Shown: positions 46,396 through 58,796, numbered from the stretch's first letter. The stretch: DNA of 64,000 nt from Pratylenchus scribneri (GCA_030063045.1 JAQSEB010000054.1:62001-126000), one strand, 5' to 3'. Program-made: numbers and translations. The notes: generated by a model not told the origin, from the letters alone.

Positions 46396-46776
46396 CGTCC
46401 CAAAAACCAATGTCAAATGTTTTGAACCTGCTTTTTGGAACATCCTTCTCGCCTCCTCTTCGTTTCCGATCATCCATTTTTGGGTTGGGGTCGAAATTAA
46501 TTTTTAAGGGGTAATTATAATTATTTTTATAGGGTAATTTTATTTTGAACAATTTCTTCCTTCAACATTTTGTTTCCCTGGCAACCATCCCCCTTCCCCC
46601 CCCCCCCCCTTTCCCCCCGTCCATCCCATGCCGTCCAATCCCATGGCCTTCAAAATAGTTCGATGAACAAAAAAAAAGAAATTTATTTGTTAAAATTTAA
46701 AAATTTATGAGAAAATTTGGCTAAAATATGTTCTTCCCTTCATCCTTTTCTTCATCCATTAATTCACATTCAATCA

Positions 46777-47663
46777 TCATTGACGAACTCGGGCACGAAA
46801 AACCCTCCGCTTTCGTAGAATTTCCCTTCCAATTCGCATAAAATCTTTCAACTTTGCTTTATTCAATGCGCCGGCCACTCCTTTTGGTGGTTTAATGCCT
46901 GGGGGATGAACCAGTGCTTGAGAATGTTGGGCACGGCTAATTCTGCTGAAAGGATGCGGCACTATTGGTGAATGTCGGCGTTGGTGTGGTGGTGGGCCAA
47001 TGGGATGGTGCACTGAAATTTTAAATATATTTAACTGTTTTGAGTTGTGGCCAATACTGTTCGGCATTTTCTAATTATCCTATAGCCTTTAAACCGGTTT
47101 ATTATTTCTGGTTTAAACCTAAGTTATGGCCAAGTGAGATTTTGGGTTTTTAAACCGGTTTAACATCTTTGGATTAAACTAAAGTTATGCCCAAGTGAAA
47201 TTTTGGGTTTTTAAACCGGTTTAACATTTTAGGTTTAAACCTAAGTTAGGGCCAAGTGAAATTTTGGGTTTTTAAACCGGTTTAACATTTTAGGTTTAAA
47301 CCTAAGTAAGGGCCAAGTGAAATTTTGGGTTTTTAAACCGGTTTAACATTTTCAAAATTGAACAAATTTGGTCAGAATTGGAATTTCCTCAACTAAATCG
47401 ACCATGCCGAATCGAATGAGCCATCGATTACTGCTCTCTAAGATGCCTAGGAGGTGAGATATGGCCATAAGGCCATTCATTACAAATTAAAATATCTTCC
47501 AAAATACTATTTTTGGTCAATGAAAATAGAACTGGCTAAAAATTTCCATATAGATTTGAATAGTTTGAATACCTGCCGATGATGTTGCCCTCCGCTTTTG
47601 GGCCAAAATTCCCAGTTGTGAAAGGAGGAGGAATAGAAGGAAAAGGGGAACAAAAAATGGCAT
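46777..47663 (-). CDS. Small secreted basic protein of unknown function
   Basis: Two exons: 47573-47663 and 46777-47012. The first encodes a strong signal peptide (MPFFVPLFLLFLLLSQLGILA). The mature part of about 87 residues is highly basic and rich in His, Pro and Arg: VHHPIGPPPHQRRHSPIVP, then HPPGIKPPKGVAGALNKAK, and the end ILRKRRVFRARVRQ. No Cys is present in the mature part and no membrane segment is seen. I do not recognise it. A small secreted protein of this form in a plant parasite could be an effector or a neuropeptide-like precursor (there are dibasic sites); both are inference. The intron has a GT-AG boundary and carries a tandem repeat (47085-47350). Confidence 0.7.
47085..47445. 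repeat. ~62 bp tandem repeat followed by an R6 arm
   Basis: Four to five units of TTAAACCGGTTTAACATTTT plus AGGTTTAAACCTAAGTTA plus GGCCAAGTGAAATTTTGGG. It ends in an R6-like arm (AACTAAATCGACCATGCCGA). Lies in the intron of the secreted-protein gene. Confidence 0.85.
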
Positions 47664-49609
47664 TATTATAGTTGAAAGACACTAGTTGTTGATGGATGGA
47701 CAAAATATGGGGGAATTTGAGAATGAGGACAGGAAATTGGGGTGAAAAGGAATGCGCAACCGATCCAGCTGGGCCAGTCCCCCTCCGACGGACTAAAATT
47801 GGGTCGTCCCTCTTCCAGCGCCGGAGTTGTAAAAAATGGAAGAAATGGGGAACAAGGTTTTGAAAAAAAAAAACGTCAAGGGGCGAGGTCAATGGAAGGT
47901 GGAGGCCCCGAAAAGAATGTTGAAAGTGAAAAGACGATGATTGGCCTAAAGGCGAATGGAGAATATTGGACCTTTTTTTGCAGTCGAACCCGACTCAATT
48001 TTCACGTTTGTAGTTAATGAGTTTGATTTTATGAAGGAAATGAAATAAACAAAATTATCTTCAATCCCAGATCTTGAAGTTACCCCTTTAAAAAAGACGT
48101 GGAATATACAAATTAAAATTTAATTTTTATGTCCAATCGCAAAGGGCTGAAACATGTGCCATTCTTTTTGCCACATATTTCAAGAAGGAAGCAACCAATT
48201 AAGGAAGGCGATATCCTATTTGAAAGCTCTAAATGTCCTCAAAAAAAAGTGGCGTTGCTAATTGTTTTTTTAAATGTTAAAATATTTTATTAAATAAGTG
48301 GCTTTTCCTCCCAGACAAATATTCGGCATGTTTATTAGTTACATTCAAAAGCATGTGTAACTTTTTAAAGCCTGGATTTTATTAAATTTTAATAAATAGC
48401 CAAATTGTAGAGATACTTTGGGCGTTCCGATGATATATCGCCTTCCTTGATTGGCTATTGCCTTGTTGAGTTATGGTTATGGGATGGGCCAACTATTCAA
48501 GGTACTGTATCGGAGATTACCAATCGTCTCCTCTATAGATTCCAGAGGCCATTTGTTTTATATTTTTCTATAATTTGTAAAATACGTATTTCATCTTGAG
48601 GTCATCTAATAAGCAAAAATTACTAAAATGGCCAAGAAATTGTTAATTCTTTCAATTCCCCCAAAAAGATGTATTCATATTGTTTTAAAAGGATTAATAG
48701 ATATTTTAATTGTGGCAAATGTTTAAAATATCTTCACTCTCACCCCGGCATCGATGTGAGGAAGGAATCGCCAAAAGGCGGGGCATAAAAAGAATAAAAG
48801 AAAAAGGGCAGAGTGAAAGAAGGGAATAAGGCTAGCTGCCCGCGCCCGGCCTCGACCCATAGAAGGGGGAAGAGAAAGAGGCGTAGGAAGGGAGAATGCT
48901 TGGAGAAGATGCGAGGGCATTTCATTGAATTTGATAAAACGGCTAATCTGGTTTAAATCAATAGCCATTTCCGTAAAAGAATAAATTTCTTAATGAAACA
49001 TAGCCTATCTTGTAGCCGAGAGTCTTTAGCACAAATTGAACAGAAGAAATTAAATTCTAACATTAGGGAGCTGAGATAGCCTGGGGCACTCTAATCGACC
49101 TTTTTCTTGGATGAGATAGTAGGGGAAAATATGCAGGCAATGGGAAAAATGCGATATAGAATGATTTGAGTTTTGTCGTTTCCTTCCTCACATCGATGCC
49201 GGGGTGCACTCTCCTTATTTTCCATAATCTCTCACCTCAAAAAATATCTAACAAGAACGACTAATAAATCTTAAGGTTTTATTAACTTGGACTTGGACTT
49301 GGTTATCGGAGTCGGAGTTCTTAATCTCGGGAAATATTAGTTAATTCACATTTTTGTCTTCATTATTAGTCCAAATAAAAATGATTCTGACACTGACATT
49401 CCTTTTTAATAAATTAGCCCACTAAATTTATCTACTTATTTAACTTTGTCATTTTACATCAAAATAACCTAAACCTTTTCATCTTCTTCTATTCTACTTT
49501 TTACTAACTTCTTTATTCATGAAAATTTAGTTTATTTTAATGTTAGTAGGCTTCTTCCAAATGAAAATTTAGTTAATTTACTCATTTCTTTTAATCTTAG
49601 ACGTCAAAA
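47664..49609. other. Intergenic region before aspartyl aminopeptidase
   Basis: Contains an R2 copy at 48160-48485. Short open frames exist but none has splice or motif support. An acceptor-like AG at 49599-49600, 9 nt before the aminopeptidase ATG, could be a trans-splice site. Confidence 0.5.
48160..48485. mobile_element. R2 hairpin element, copy
   Basis: AAGGAAGCAACCAATTAAGG and AGGCGATATCCTATTTGAAA on the left; GATATATCGCCTTCCTTGAT on the right. Confidence 0.8.
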
Positions 49610-52600
49610 ATGAACGGCAAAATGTTTACGGGTGATTTTAAACAACAAATTCGCACATCAGCAATCAACTTTCTTTCATTTTTGAACAAATCAGTGACTC
49701 CATTTCATGGTTTTTGCCCAATTTAAACATAAATAATACATTCCATTTTCACATATTTTAAGCTGTTGAATGCTCTGAGACAATCCTCAAAAATGCTGGC
49801 TTTGTGGAATTATTTGAACAGCAGCGCTTCCAGGTTGAGCCCAGAGGAAAGTACTACATAAAAAAGTATGCATTAATTACACATTTAATTAATTAAAGTG
49901 GTCAATTCAGGAATGAATCATCAATTTTTGCCTTCGCCGTTGGCGGTGCCTTCAAACCCCATGAGGCTGGGTATTCAATTGTGGTTGCGCACACTGACAG
50001 GTTTAGCTTCTTGGCTCTAGGTTTAGGCTGGTTGGGGTTTATAAAACATTTTACCAAAAAAATTTTGGAAATTTTCGACTTAGACCATAACTTTTGCAAA
50101 AATTGGGGGTCTGGGTTCGAAAACCTGCTCACAAGGGAAATTTTTTTCACAAATTTTGCACGAATAGTCCCATCCCAACTTTACTTTTGCAAAAATTGGG
50201 GGTCTGGGTTCGAAAACCTGCTCACAAGGGAAATATTTTGCAAAATTTAGGGGTCTCTGGTTTGAACCCCCATAGAAAAGTTTTCCGGACTTGAAAAACA
50301 TTTTTATACATTCTCCAGGTTTTATTCTCATTGAGGGATCATAAATTTGGATGCTCACGTCCCTTGAGGGCATGAGTTTGTTTTGGCTAATAAAAATGAG
50401 CCGCAAACTCTAATCACTCGAGGGGAAATCGTAGAATGGCTAGAATAATCACCCATTTGCCTCAAATTAAGGCTTTTGGGTTTCGTAGTCTAGCAACAAG
50501 AAACATTAGCAGCACTTTTGTAAAAATAAAACTCTAATTCATTTCTGGTAATTCTTAATTTTCAGTGATAATATAATATTTTTTAGACCAAAAATACGAA
50601 ATACTCTAACTTAAAACTTATTCCCCCATTTTCAGTCCTTGCCTTCGCCTGAAACCCATCTCCAAGAAAATTACTGAGCAATTTTTGCAGGTTTAAAATT
50701 TAAAACACGCAAAAAATCATGTTAAGGTTGGCGTTGCCCCCTACGGCGGTGGTCTCTGGCGCACATGGTTTGACCGAGATTTGAGCATCGCCGGCCAAGT
50801 GGTTTTTCGCAATGCCCAAGGCCACATTCTGCACAAACTTATTGACCTACGGCGTCCTCTGCTGCACATTCCAAATTTGGTAAGGTATCCAAATTCCAAA
50901 TCCATTGCCATACCCAAGGGAAAAAGGGATTATTCCAATATGATGAAATCAAGGAAAAAATAGCTTCTTTTTTCTTAACAAATGATACTAAAACAGTAAC
51001 ACCGGGTTTTCTTACTCGAATTAATATATTTCTTTTGGAATGCAGAATAGAATGTGTAAAAGTGTATAGAAGTGGGAATCAAGTCCAGAAAAAAATACCT
51101 TCCTGTGAGTGGGTTCGAACCCGAGACCCATAAATTTTTTAAAAGTAACATTGGGACCCTTCACTCAAAATTTTTGAGAATTTTTAGCCTGGATATGTAC
51201 TTTAAAATTGCTTACTAAAGCTGGAAGAAATACCCTCACTTGAGCGGGGTCGAACCCGAGACCCCTAAATTTTGCAAAAATAAGGGACGAACCCTCTAGG
51301 CCAAAATAGAAATTTTTTAAAATTTTTTGATGATAAAAACTAAAAAACTTACATAAAACTTAAATAAATTTAATTTGGTTTTTAGGCAATTCATCTCGAC
51401 TCGGAACGAGGCAAATTCGAGTTCAACAATGAGCAACATCTTCGCCCAATTTTGGCACACATTTGCGGAATGGATGAAGGCAATGGCAAGGATGGGGATG
51501 AAAAGCAGCACAAAATGATGAACAACAAAAGGAAAAGACACCACCAAAGCAGAATAGTTCCATTCTGGGCGAACATCATCAAATTCTTTTGGACGTAAAA
51601 TTACAAAAAAATAATTAATTTTAAATATTAAATTTAAATAAAAATTAATTAATTTACTTCGATTTTCAGTCAATTTCCAAGGCGGCCGGCTGTCAGAATG
51701 AAGATTTACTCGATTTGGACCTGTATTTGTACGATTCCCAGCCCGCTGTAAGTTTTTTTAAAACTAATCAATAAAAAATAAAAAATAATCAATAAATCAA
51801 TTAAAAAATTCACGCCAAAATAATCAATAAAAAATTTAGACAAAATTAATCAATAAATCCATAAATCAATGAAATTTTTGTTAATCAAAATTTAAATTAT
51901 TTAATAAATTTGTTTTTTTTTTTTTGCAGAATTTGACCGGAATAAATGAGGAATTCATTTCGGGCGCCCGTTTGGACAATTTGGTTGGGACATATACGGC
52001 CATGCATGGATTGGTGGAAAGCATCCGAAATGCAGAGGCATTTTCGGCAGATACAAATGTTCGAATGGTGGCCTGTTTTGACAATGAAGAGGTGGGCAAA
52101 AATGAATTATTTATATTTATAGAAAATTGCCAAAAATGGTTTAAGAGTTTTTCTTCACATTCACACATTCACAAACCAAATATACCCAAAAATTGGATAG
52201 AGCTGGTCAAAACGCATTGAATGGTATATAATTTGGTTATGGTTTGGTCAACAATTAAAGGGTTTTAAACGGTTTAAACCACATTTTGGTTTGGTCAACA
52301 ATTAAAGGGTTTTAAACTGTTTAAACCATATTTTGGTTTGGTCAACAATTAAAGGGTTTTAAACGGTTTAAACCACATTTTGGTTTGGTCAACAATTAAA
52401 GGGTTTTAAACGGTTTAAACCACATTTTGGTTTGGTCAACAATTAAAGGGTTTTAAACGGTTTAAACCACATTTTGGTTATTGGTTTAATGGTTCAAAAC
52501 TTAGAATTGGTTAAATCCGAATCCAAAATAATCAAATTTTTATTAATTTTTGAAAAATTTTTGCAATATCTTAAGCCCCTAATATTTTTCAGGTCGGAAG

Positions 52601-55374
52601 TGGCAGTGCCCAAGGCGCCGAATCCCATTTCATGGAATGGCTCTTGCGTCGAATTGTCTTCTCCCCCGAGGACCCAACCGCATTTGAATGTTCCATTGGC
52701 CGCTCTTTGATGATCTCCGCTGATCAGGCACATGCATGCCATCCAAATTATGGCCAGAAACATGAGGTGGGTTCAGGCTCGATTAGCCGGAAAAATTTTA
52801 TTTACTGATAATTTTAAGCAAAAAAAAATATAAAATATTCAAAAAAATTTTCTAAGATTTTTGATGTTTTTTTGATGGAAAATTTTGATTAAAGCTCAAA
52901 TATTTTTTGGAGGTTTTTAAATAAAAACGCTGATTTTTTCGCGAAAAATTTATATTAAAAAATACAAAAATTTTTGAAAAATATTTAGATTTTTTGATTA
53001 TTTTTTTAATTGAAAAATTTTGATTCGAAGAAAAAATTTTCAAAAAAAAAAACTCAAAATTTTTGTCGATTTCGAATGAGGCGATGGCCTTATTAGGCTG
53101 CGGATTTTAGTTTTTGGTTACTTCCATATTTCAACTTTTGATAAAATAATGAAAATTTAAAAGAAAATCAATCAAAAATTTAATGAGAAAAATTATTTTA
53201 ATTTAAGTAGACTAAAAATTTCAAAATTTACATTAAAATTTCATTCCTCCAAAGGATTGCCATCGTCCAATGTTCCACAAGGGAGTGGTTGTGAAAGTGA
53301 ACGCCAATCAACGCTATGCCACCACGGCCATCACCCATGCCGTGCTCAAAGTCATCGCCGATTCCGCCGGTGTTCCTCTTCAGGTCGGTTTTTGAATTAA
53401 ATGGAAATAATAACAAAAAAAGTAAAGTTTAAATTTTTAATGGTTTATCCTAAACCCATAAACCATATACGCAATCGATAAATCTCGTCAACATGCATGA
53501 TTTGATTATGTTTTTGGCTTGGGTTTAACCAATTCTGACTTAGTTTGAACCATTAAACCAAAATGTTTTTTAAACCGTTTAAAACCCTTTAATTGTTGAC
53601 CAAACCATAACCAAATTATATACCATTCAATGCGTCCGTCTTGACCAGCTCTATCCAATTTTGGGTATATTTGGTTTGTGAATGTGTGGGACCAAACCAT
53701 TAAAATAATTTTTGGGCAAATTAAATACTATAAAAATACACCACTTCCAGAAAGTGGTCGTCCGAAATGATTCGCCCTGCGGTTCAACGGTTGGCCCAAT
53801 TCTGGCTTCAAAGCTGGGAATGCAGGTAGACGGAATGGGAGAAATAAAATCCAAATAATATTTTTATTCACAGACAATCGATGTTGGTTGCCCCCAATTG
53901 GCAATGCATTCCATTCGGGAGCTGGGCGATACTTCCTCCATCCATTTTGCAACGGCACTTTTCTCGGTAAGTGGATAAACATTTTTGCCGGAAGCTTAAT
54001 ATTTCTTTGAATTGGTTTAAAACCCTTTTAGTCTCTTATACCAATCGTTTTAAAACCCTTTAAACCTCTTAAACAAATCGGTTTAAAACCCTTTAAACCC
54101 CTTATACCAATCGCAATCGGTTTAATCTTTAAACCCCTTATGCCAATCGGTTTAATACCCTTTAAGCCTCTTATACCAATCGGTTTAAACCCTTTAAACC
54201 CAGGGTTGCCAGATGTCCTGATTTCTCAGATTTGTCCTGATTTTGAAGAGTCAAATCTGAGAAAATGAAAATGTCCTGATTTCTCAGATTTGTCCTGATT
54301 TTGACCCGATTGTCTAATTTTGTCTGATTTTTTGGAAAAATTTTAAATTTTGCATAAAAATTGTCTAATAATTTAAATTTTATATTATCATTATGTATTT
54401 TGTCGAAATTATTAAAATTTTGCGCTGCGTGGCTAATTTAGACTGAAATTTTCCCCTATCGGGACCATTTTTGGCCTAAATTTTCCCCTATCGGGACCAT
54501 TTTTGGCCTAAATTTTCCCCTATCGGGACCATTTTTGGTCTAAATTTTCCCCTATCGGGACCATTTTTGGTCTAAATTTTCCCCTATCGGGACCATTTTT
54601 GGTCTAAATTTTCCCCTATCGGGACCATTTTTAGACCTAAATTTTCGCTGCGCGGCCATTACAAATCCAAATCTTTCGCTGCCGCGGGCAAAATTTTTTG
54701 GAAGGAGCGCAAAATATGAATGATTTGTTTATATTTTTACTGAAATAAAAATTTTTTAACATGTTCTAAGCTTCTAAGCATTTTTAAAAGCTTAAGACAA
54801 AAATCTGATTTTTGACCCCCAAATCTGTTTTTTGGGTACAATTTGTCTGATTTTTGAAAAAAAAATCTGGCAACCCTGTTTAAACCACTTTTACCAATCG
54901 ATTTAAACCCTTTAAAAACCACTTACCAATCGATTTAAACCCATTAAATCCTTGGTATCAAACAGTTTAAAACCCATTAAACTCATTAAATCGATCGGTT
55001 TAAATCCCTTTAATCTCCTTATATCAATTTGTTTTGCCTATATGGATTATTGGGATTTACGGTTTCGATCAAAATAAAATACAGTCAAAACTCAAAAATA
55101 CGGTTTAAACAGTTTATGGTTTAATACCTTAAATTTTAGACCATACATTAACAACTTTACATCAATCAACGTGTATTTTCGTTCTCTTAAAATGGGAAAC
55201 TAGTTTTGGGGTTTAAAACCCATTAAGGATTTTTTTAAGCTTCTGGCAAAAAAAATTGGTCCCTTTTAAAATTATATTTTTCCCTTTTTATTAAAGGAAT
55301 TCTTCAACAAGCTTCCATCTGTGCTCAAAACAATGAAGAAGGAAAAGGCCGAAACACTGATGAACGTTGACTAA
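49610..55374 (+). CDS. DNPEP: Aspartyl aminopeptidase (M18 family), with a frameshift in exon 6
   Basis: Exons 49610-49709, 49763-49865, 49911-50000, 50636-50690, 50727-50879, 51386-51594, 51670-51747, 51930-52091, 52593-52766, 53255-53393, 53752-53825, 53874-53966, 55297-55374. M18 metal and catalytic residues are present: VVAHTDSPCL (His), GARLDNLVGT (Asp), CFDNEEVGSGS (Glu-Glu), MISADQAHACHPNY (Asp) and QLAMHSIREL (His). The enzyme removes N-terminal Asp/Glu from peptides in the cytosol. Exon 6 is 209 nt, but the flanking exons need a multiple of three. Its first part reads AIHLDSERGKFEFNNEQHLR and its last part reads GEHHQILLD in another frame. So there is a one-base break near 51480-51520, or an unrecognised processing event. 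Intron 12 holds a hAT-like element and other introns hold R1 copies. Confidence 0.88.
52130..52530. repeat. R1 element with expanded inner units
   Basis: Reverse orientation; five inner units of AAAGGGTTTTAAACGGTTTA. In the aminopeptidase intron between 52091 and 52593. Confidence 0.85.
53440..53702. repeat. R1 element, near full length
   Basis: TGGTTTATCCTAAACCCATA at the left and TTGGTTTGTGAATGTGTGGG at the right, with a single inner unit. In an aminopeptidase intron. Confidence 0.82.
54010..54200. repeat. ~32 bp tandem repeat in the last aminopeptidase intron
   Basis: Units of AATCGGTTTAAAACCCTTTA plus AACCCCTTATACC, degenerate. It resumes at 54879-55030 after the inserted element. Confidence 0.8.
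54201..54878. mobile_element. hAT-like non-autonomous element with perfect 8 bp TSD
   Basis: 678 bp starting CAGGGTTGCCAGAT and ending ATCTGGCAACCCTG. The flanks 54193-54200 and 54879-54886 are both TTTAAACC. It is inserted in the tandem repeat of this intron. It holds six 31 bp units of CCCCTATCGGGACCATTTTT and the TTTTCGCTGCGCGGCC segment. No transposase frame is present. Confidence 0.9.
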
Positions 55375-55654
55375 ATTGCGTGAAAATGGACACATTGATG
55401 AACATTATTTAAAAAATTAATTTACATTTTTTGACATTATTTATTTGTATTCATTTTATTTTAAGTATTTAATAAATAAAAAAAAATTCATTGTTTTAAA
55501 ATTTTATTAATTGGTTACAAATTCCAATTTCTATTTAAATATGTATTTATCATGAATTTCTATCATATTAATTAATTATTAAAATTTTGAAGACAAATAA
55601 ATATTAAAATTTGTCCAAATATTCATTTTCGAACAAATTTATTTGAGACTAAAA

Positions 55655-58025
55655 ATGGAAAAACAAGACAAAAATGGCGAACCGCAGAAGGAAGGTTTTG
55701 GGCCGAAAGAGCAGTCAGACTCTTCCATTGTTGGCATGGATTCAAGCAAAATGACGGTGAAATTCCAAAAGGTAAAAATTAGTGAGAAAATTATTTTTTT
55801 GTCGACAAACCAGTATAACTTTTTTGCGTTTGATCCTAGATCCACAAACCTATTACCTATTTTACAGAGCTCATCGAAACGCGTCGATTGATATATAATT
55901 TATCCGGTTTTGGCCACAATTAAAGGTATTAAACCGTCTAAACCTTATTTTGGTTTTTGGTTTATAACTTTTTGGTTTTGGTTTAAACCCGACAAACCAT
56001 ATATCAATCGACGCGTCTCGATGAGCTCTTTAAAATGGGTATAGGATTTGTGAGTCTAGGATCAAGCATGAAAAAAGTTATACTCAAAAAACAGATTTAT
56101 GTACAAAAGAATGTAAATTTGTGGACAAAAAAAAATTGGCACCCATAAAATAAATTTACTTCGATTTTTATTTTTAAAATGTAATTCCATTTTTTCTCCA
56201 GATCGAATCGATGAAAAAGGAAATGGAAACGATTGAATTGAAGCAGCAGGAAAATGACAAATCGAAAGAAGACGGAAATGAAGCATTGATGGAGGGAACA
56301 TCTCAAACTTGTTTGGTAAATATTCAATTTTTTCGGTACAAAAAATATTTCTTATATACAGGGAAGTCCGCCGTCAGCAGAATCGACCATTGCCAAAGTC
56401 AGCAGTTTTGCACCGGGAATGAACACTGAAAAACCATCCACAAAAAGGTTGGAACGAATATGGGGAAAATAGTACGATTGAAATGGAAGAACCTCTTTTA
56501 GGAAGAAATAAATGAATTTAATTTTGCCTTAATATGCACATATTTTTTAGAGCTTTCGAGGTCAGGGGGTATCCTTATTTGGCATTCATTTTGAATTTTT
56601 TGATCACTCCGAATGGTTCAAAAACCGGTTTAAAAATTTTCATAAATTTTAAACCGGTTTTTGAACCATTCGGAGTGCTCTGAATTCAAAATGAATGTCA
56701 AATTCGGTTTTCTTAATTTCAAAAGCGCCCCTAATATGCCTTTTTAAGACAAAAATAAATTTTAAAAATTTCCAGAAGGGGGATAACAAAAAAAATTATT
56801 ACCCAAAACCAAAATATCCTAAAACAATTTTTTAAATTTTAGATATTTTCCAAATTGGCTGCCCAAAGCATTGGCACGGATTGATCGCAAAGAAATGGCC
56901 AATTCATCGTTGAGCACCTCATGCGAACTATTCCGGCAACTTTGTTGGCCAAAACTCCATGGTGATGTGGAGCCGCACAAAGTTCCACCGCTTTATTTTA
57001 GTGCAGAACAAGATGAATTGGGCAATTATCAAGCAAAAGTTCAAAATTTGAGCGAATTTTATCCAATTTCTTCAATTCCACCGCTGGATTATATTACCGG
57101 CTTCGAGGAACTCTATTTTTGGTGAGATTTATTATTAATTTAATAATGGGAAATATTTAAAATAACGAAAAGGGTTTAGAGATTTTAATGGTTTGTCCTA
57201 GACCCCCAAACCTTATACCCATCCATAGACTTTGGTCCAGACGCATAATTTGATTATGTTTTGGCTTATTAGGTTTAACCAATTTTAAATTAGTTTTGAA
57301 CCATACCAAAATGTGGTTGTAAATCGTTTAAAACCCTTTAATTTAGACCAAAACCGGTTTAAACCTTTTAATTTAGACCAAAACCGGTTTAAACCCTTTA
57401 ATTTAGACCAAAACCGGTTTAAACCTTTTAATTTAGACCAAAACCGGTTTAAACCCTTTAATTTAGACCAAAACCAGTTTAAACCTTTTAATTTAGACCA
57501 AAACCGGTTTAAACCCTTTAATTTTGACCAAAACCGGTTTAAACCGTTTAACCCTTGAATACCAAATCATAACCAAATTATATACCATTCAATGCGTCTT
57601 CTTGACCAGCTCTATCCAATTTTGGGTATATTTGGTTTATGAATGTATGGGCCAAACCCTCCTTAAACCGGTTTTATTATTCGCCAAATTAAATACCATC
57701 CATTTAATAAATTTAATTTTAAAATAGGTGTGTGGATGACCAAGTGGTGAATTTCATCAAGAACATTGCTCATTTGCTCCAAAATTGCAAATTGGTGACC
57801 TGTTGCATTGTGGCACTTGGATCATGGAAAAGGAACAAAGAGCGGATCCACGCCTTGTTGGAATTGTTGGCCGACAAAATATTCGCAGTCAAATTCAATG
57901 ATAACATAATGACAGAAAATGTCTTCAATCAACATTTCCCAGGAATTCTTGGCCGTATTCAATCAAATGGGAAGCCGGAAGTGGAGGATTTTACACACAT
58001 TATCATTGACTTTGATTTTGTTTAG
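55655..58025 (+). CDS. Coiled-coil protein of unknown function, family member B
   Basis: Exons 55655-55771, 56202-56315, 56362-56447, 56843-57121, 57728-58025. It is a paralogue of the gene at 7394-8518: the N-terminus MEKQDKNGEPQKEGFGPKE, the shared SSIVGMDSSKM, the helical MKKEMETIELKQQEN, the LARIDRKEMANSSLSTSCEL block and VVNFIKNIAHLLQNCKL all match. Member B lacks the N-terminal insert of member A in exon 1 and has a longer exon 4 (extra ALQDELGN-like region). It ends IIIDFDFV. No known domain was recognised. Introns 1 and 4 are filled by a palindromic element and by an R1 copy with a long tandem array. Confidence 0.8.
55812..56090. mobile_element. Palindromic element in intron 1 of member B
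   Basis: CAGTATAACTTTTTTGC and TTTGATCCTAGATCCACAAA at the left are inverted as TTTGTGAGTCTAGGATCAAG and AAAAAAGTTATACT at the right. GCTCATCGAAACGCGTCGAT pairs with ATCGACGCGTCTCGATGAGC. About 280 bp. Confidence 0.85.
56580..56702. repeat. ~120 bp hairpin element in intron 3 of member B
   Basis: CATTCATTTTGAATT with CACTCCGAATGGTTCAAAAA on the left is inverted as TTTTTGAACCATTCGGAGTG and AATTCAAAATGAATG on the right, with a short AT loop. Confidence 0.88.
57185..57665. repeat. R1 element with a 30 bp tandem array
   Basis: R1 ends flank about seven copies of ACCGGTTTAAACCCTTTAAT plus TTAGACCAAA. In intron 4 of member B. The array is read in one frame without stops, but this is an effect of the 30 bp period. 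Confidence 0.88.
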
Positions 58026-58796
58026 ACTCATCCATTCATCACATAATATATTTGTTGTTGAATTTCTTTGATAATCCGATAAATTAATTGAAAATACGCA
58101 TCATTTAATTTTTTTATAAATGAAAAATTAGACCAAAGATTCCCATATATTTATAACAATTTAAATAAAAAAAACCAATTTAAGAGAAAAATTTTAGTTA
58201 AAAATGGCCCAGGACAGGAAATAAATAGACCAAAAAATTTTGCTGCCGTATAAAATTTTAAGAAAAAGATGGCCTATTGAGTAAAATCAGACAAAATTAC
58301 CATGTCAGGGTAAATTTTAGGCCAAAAATGGCCCGGTAAAAAAATTTTAACTAAAAATGGCCCCTTCCCGGGGTTTCAAAAAGTTTTAAATTTCCACGAT
58401 ATTTTTCAGAATATGCAAAAATCGGCAAACGCATGATCACATGAGCATAAGATTAAATTTACCGATATAAATGAAAATATTATACTTTAGAAAATATTCT
58501 AATATAAAAATTTATTCCCAAAAATATTTCTGGAAAATATTGGGAATTTTTTTCAGAATTCTCAAATAATCGCCAAGATATCAGATATTCTGACTAAAAT
58601 ACGGCATTTTTTCACATTATCAGAAATATTTCCTTATGCTATCAATATTTTTTGCTAGACGAGTTAATGTAAAATTTTAACAAAAATTCTTAGCTAAAAA
58701 TGGCCTCGGTTACCCGACTTTGTCCAACCCTACCTGTTAATGTCGAAAGAGCTCAAATTAATAGAATAGAATTTAATAATTTTTTGACAAAATTAA
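58026..58796. other. Gene-free AT-rich region
   Basis: No exon is supported. The part 58190-58380 repeats AAAATTTTAGTTAAAAATGG-like pieces in degenerate form. Confidence 0.45.

Noticed and set aside
57313..57558. Repetitive RFKPFNLDQN protein
   Set aside because: Product of the 30 bp R1 inner array in an intron.
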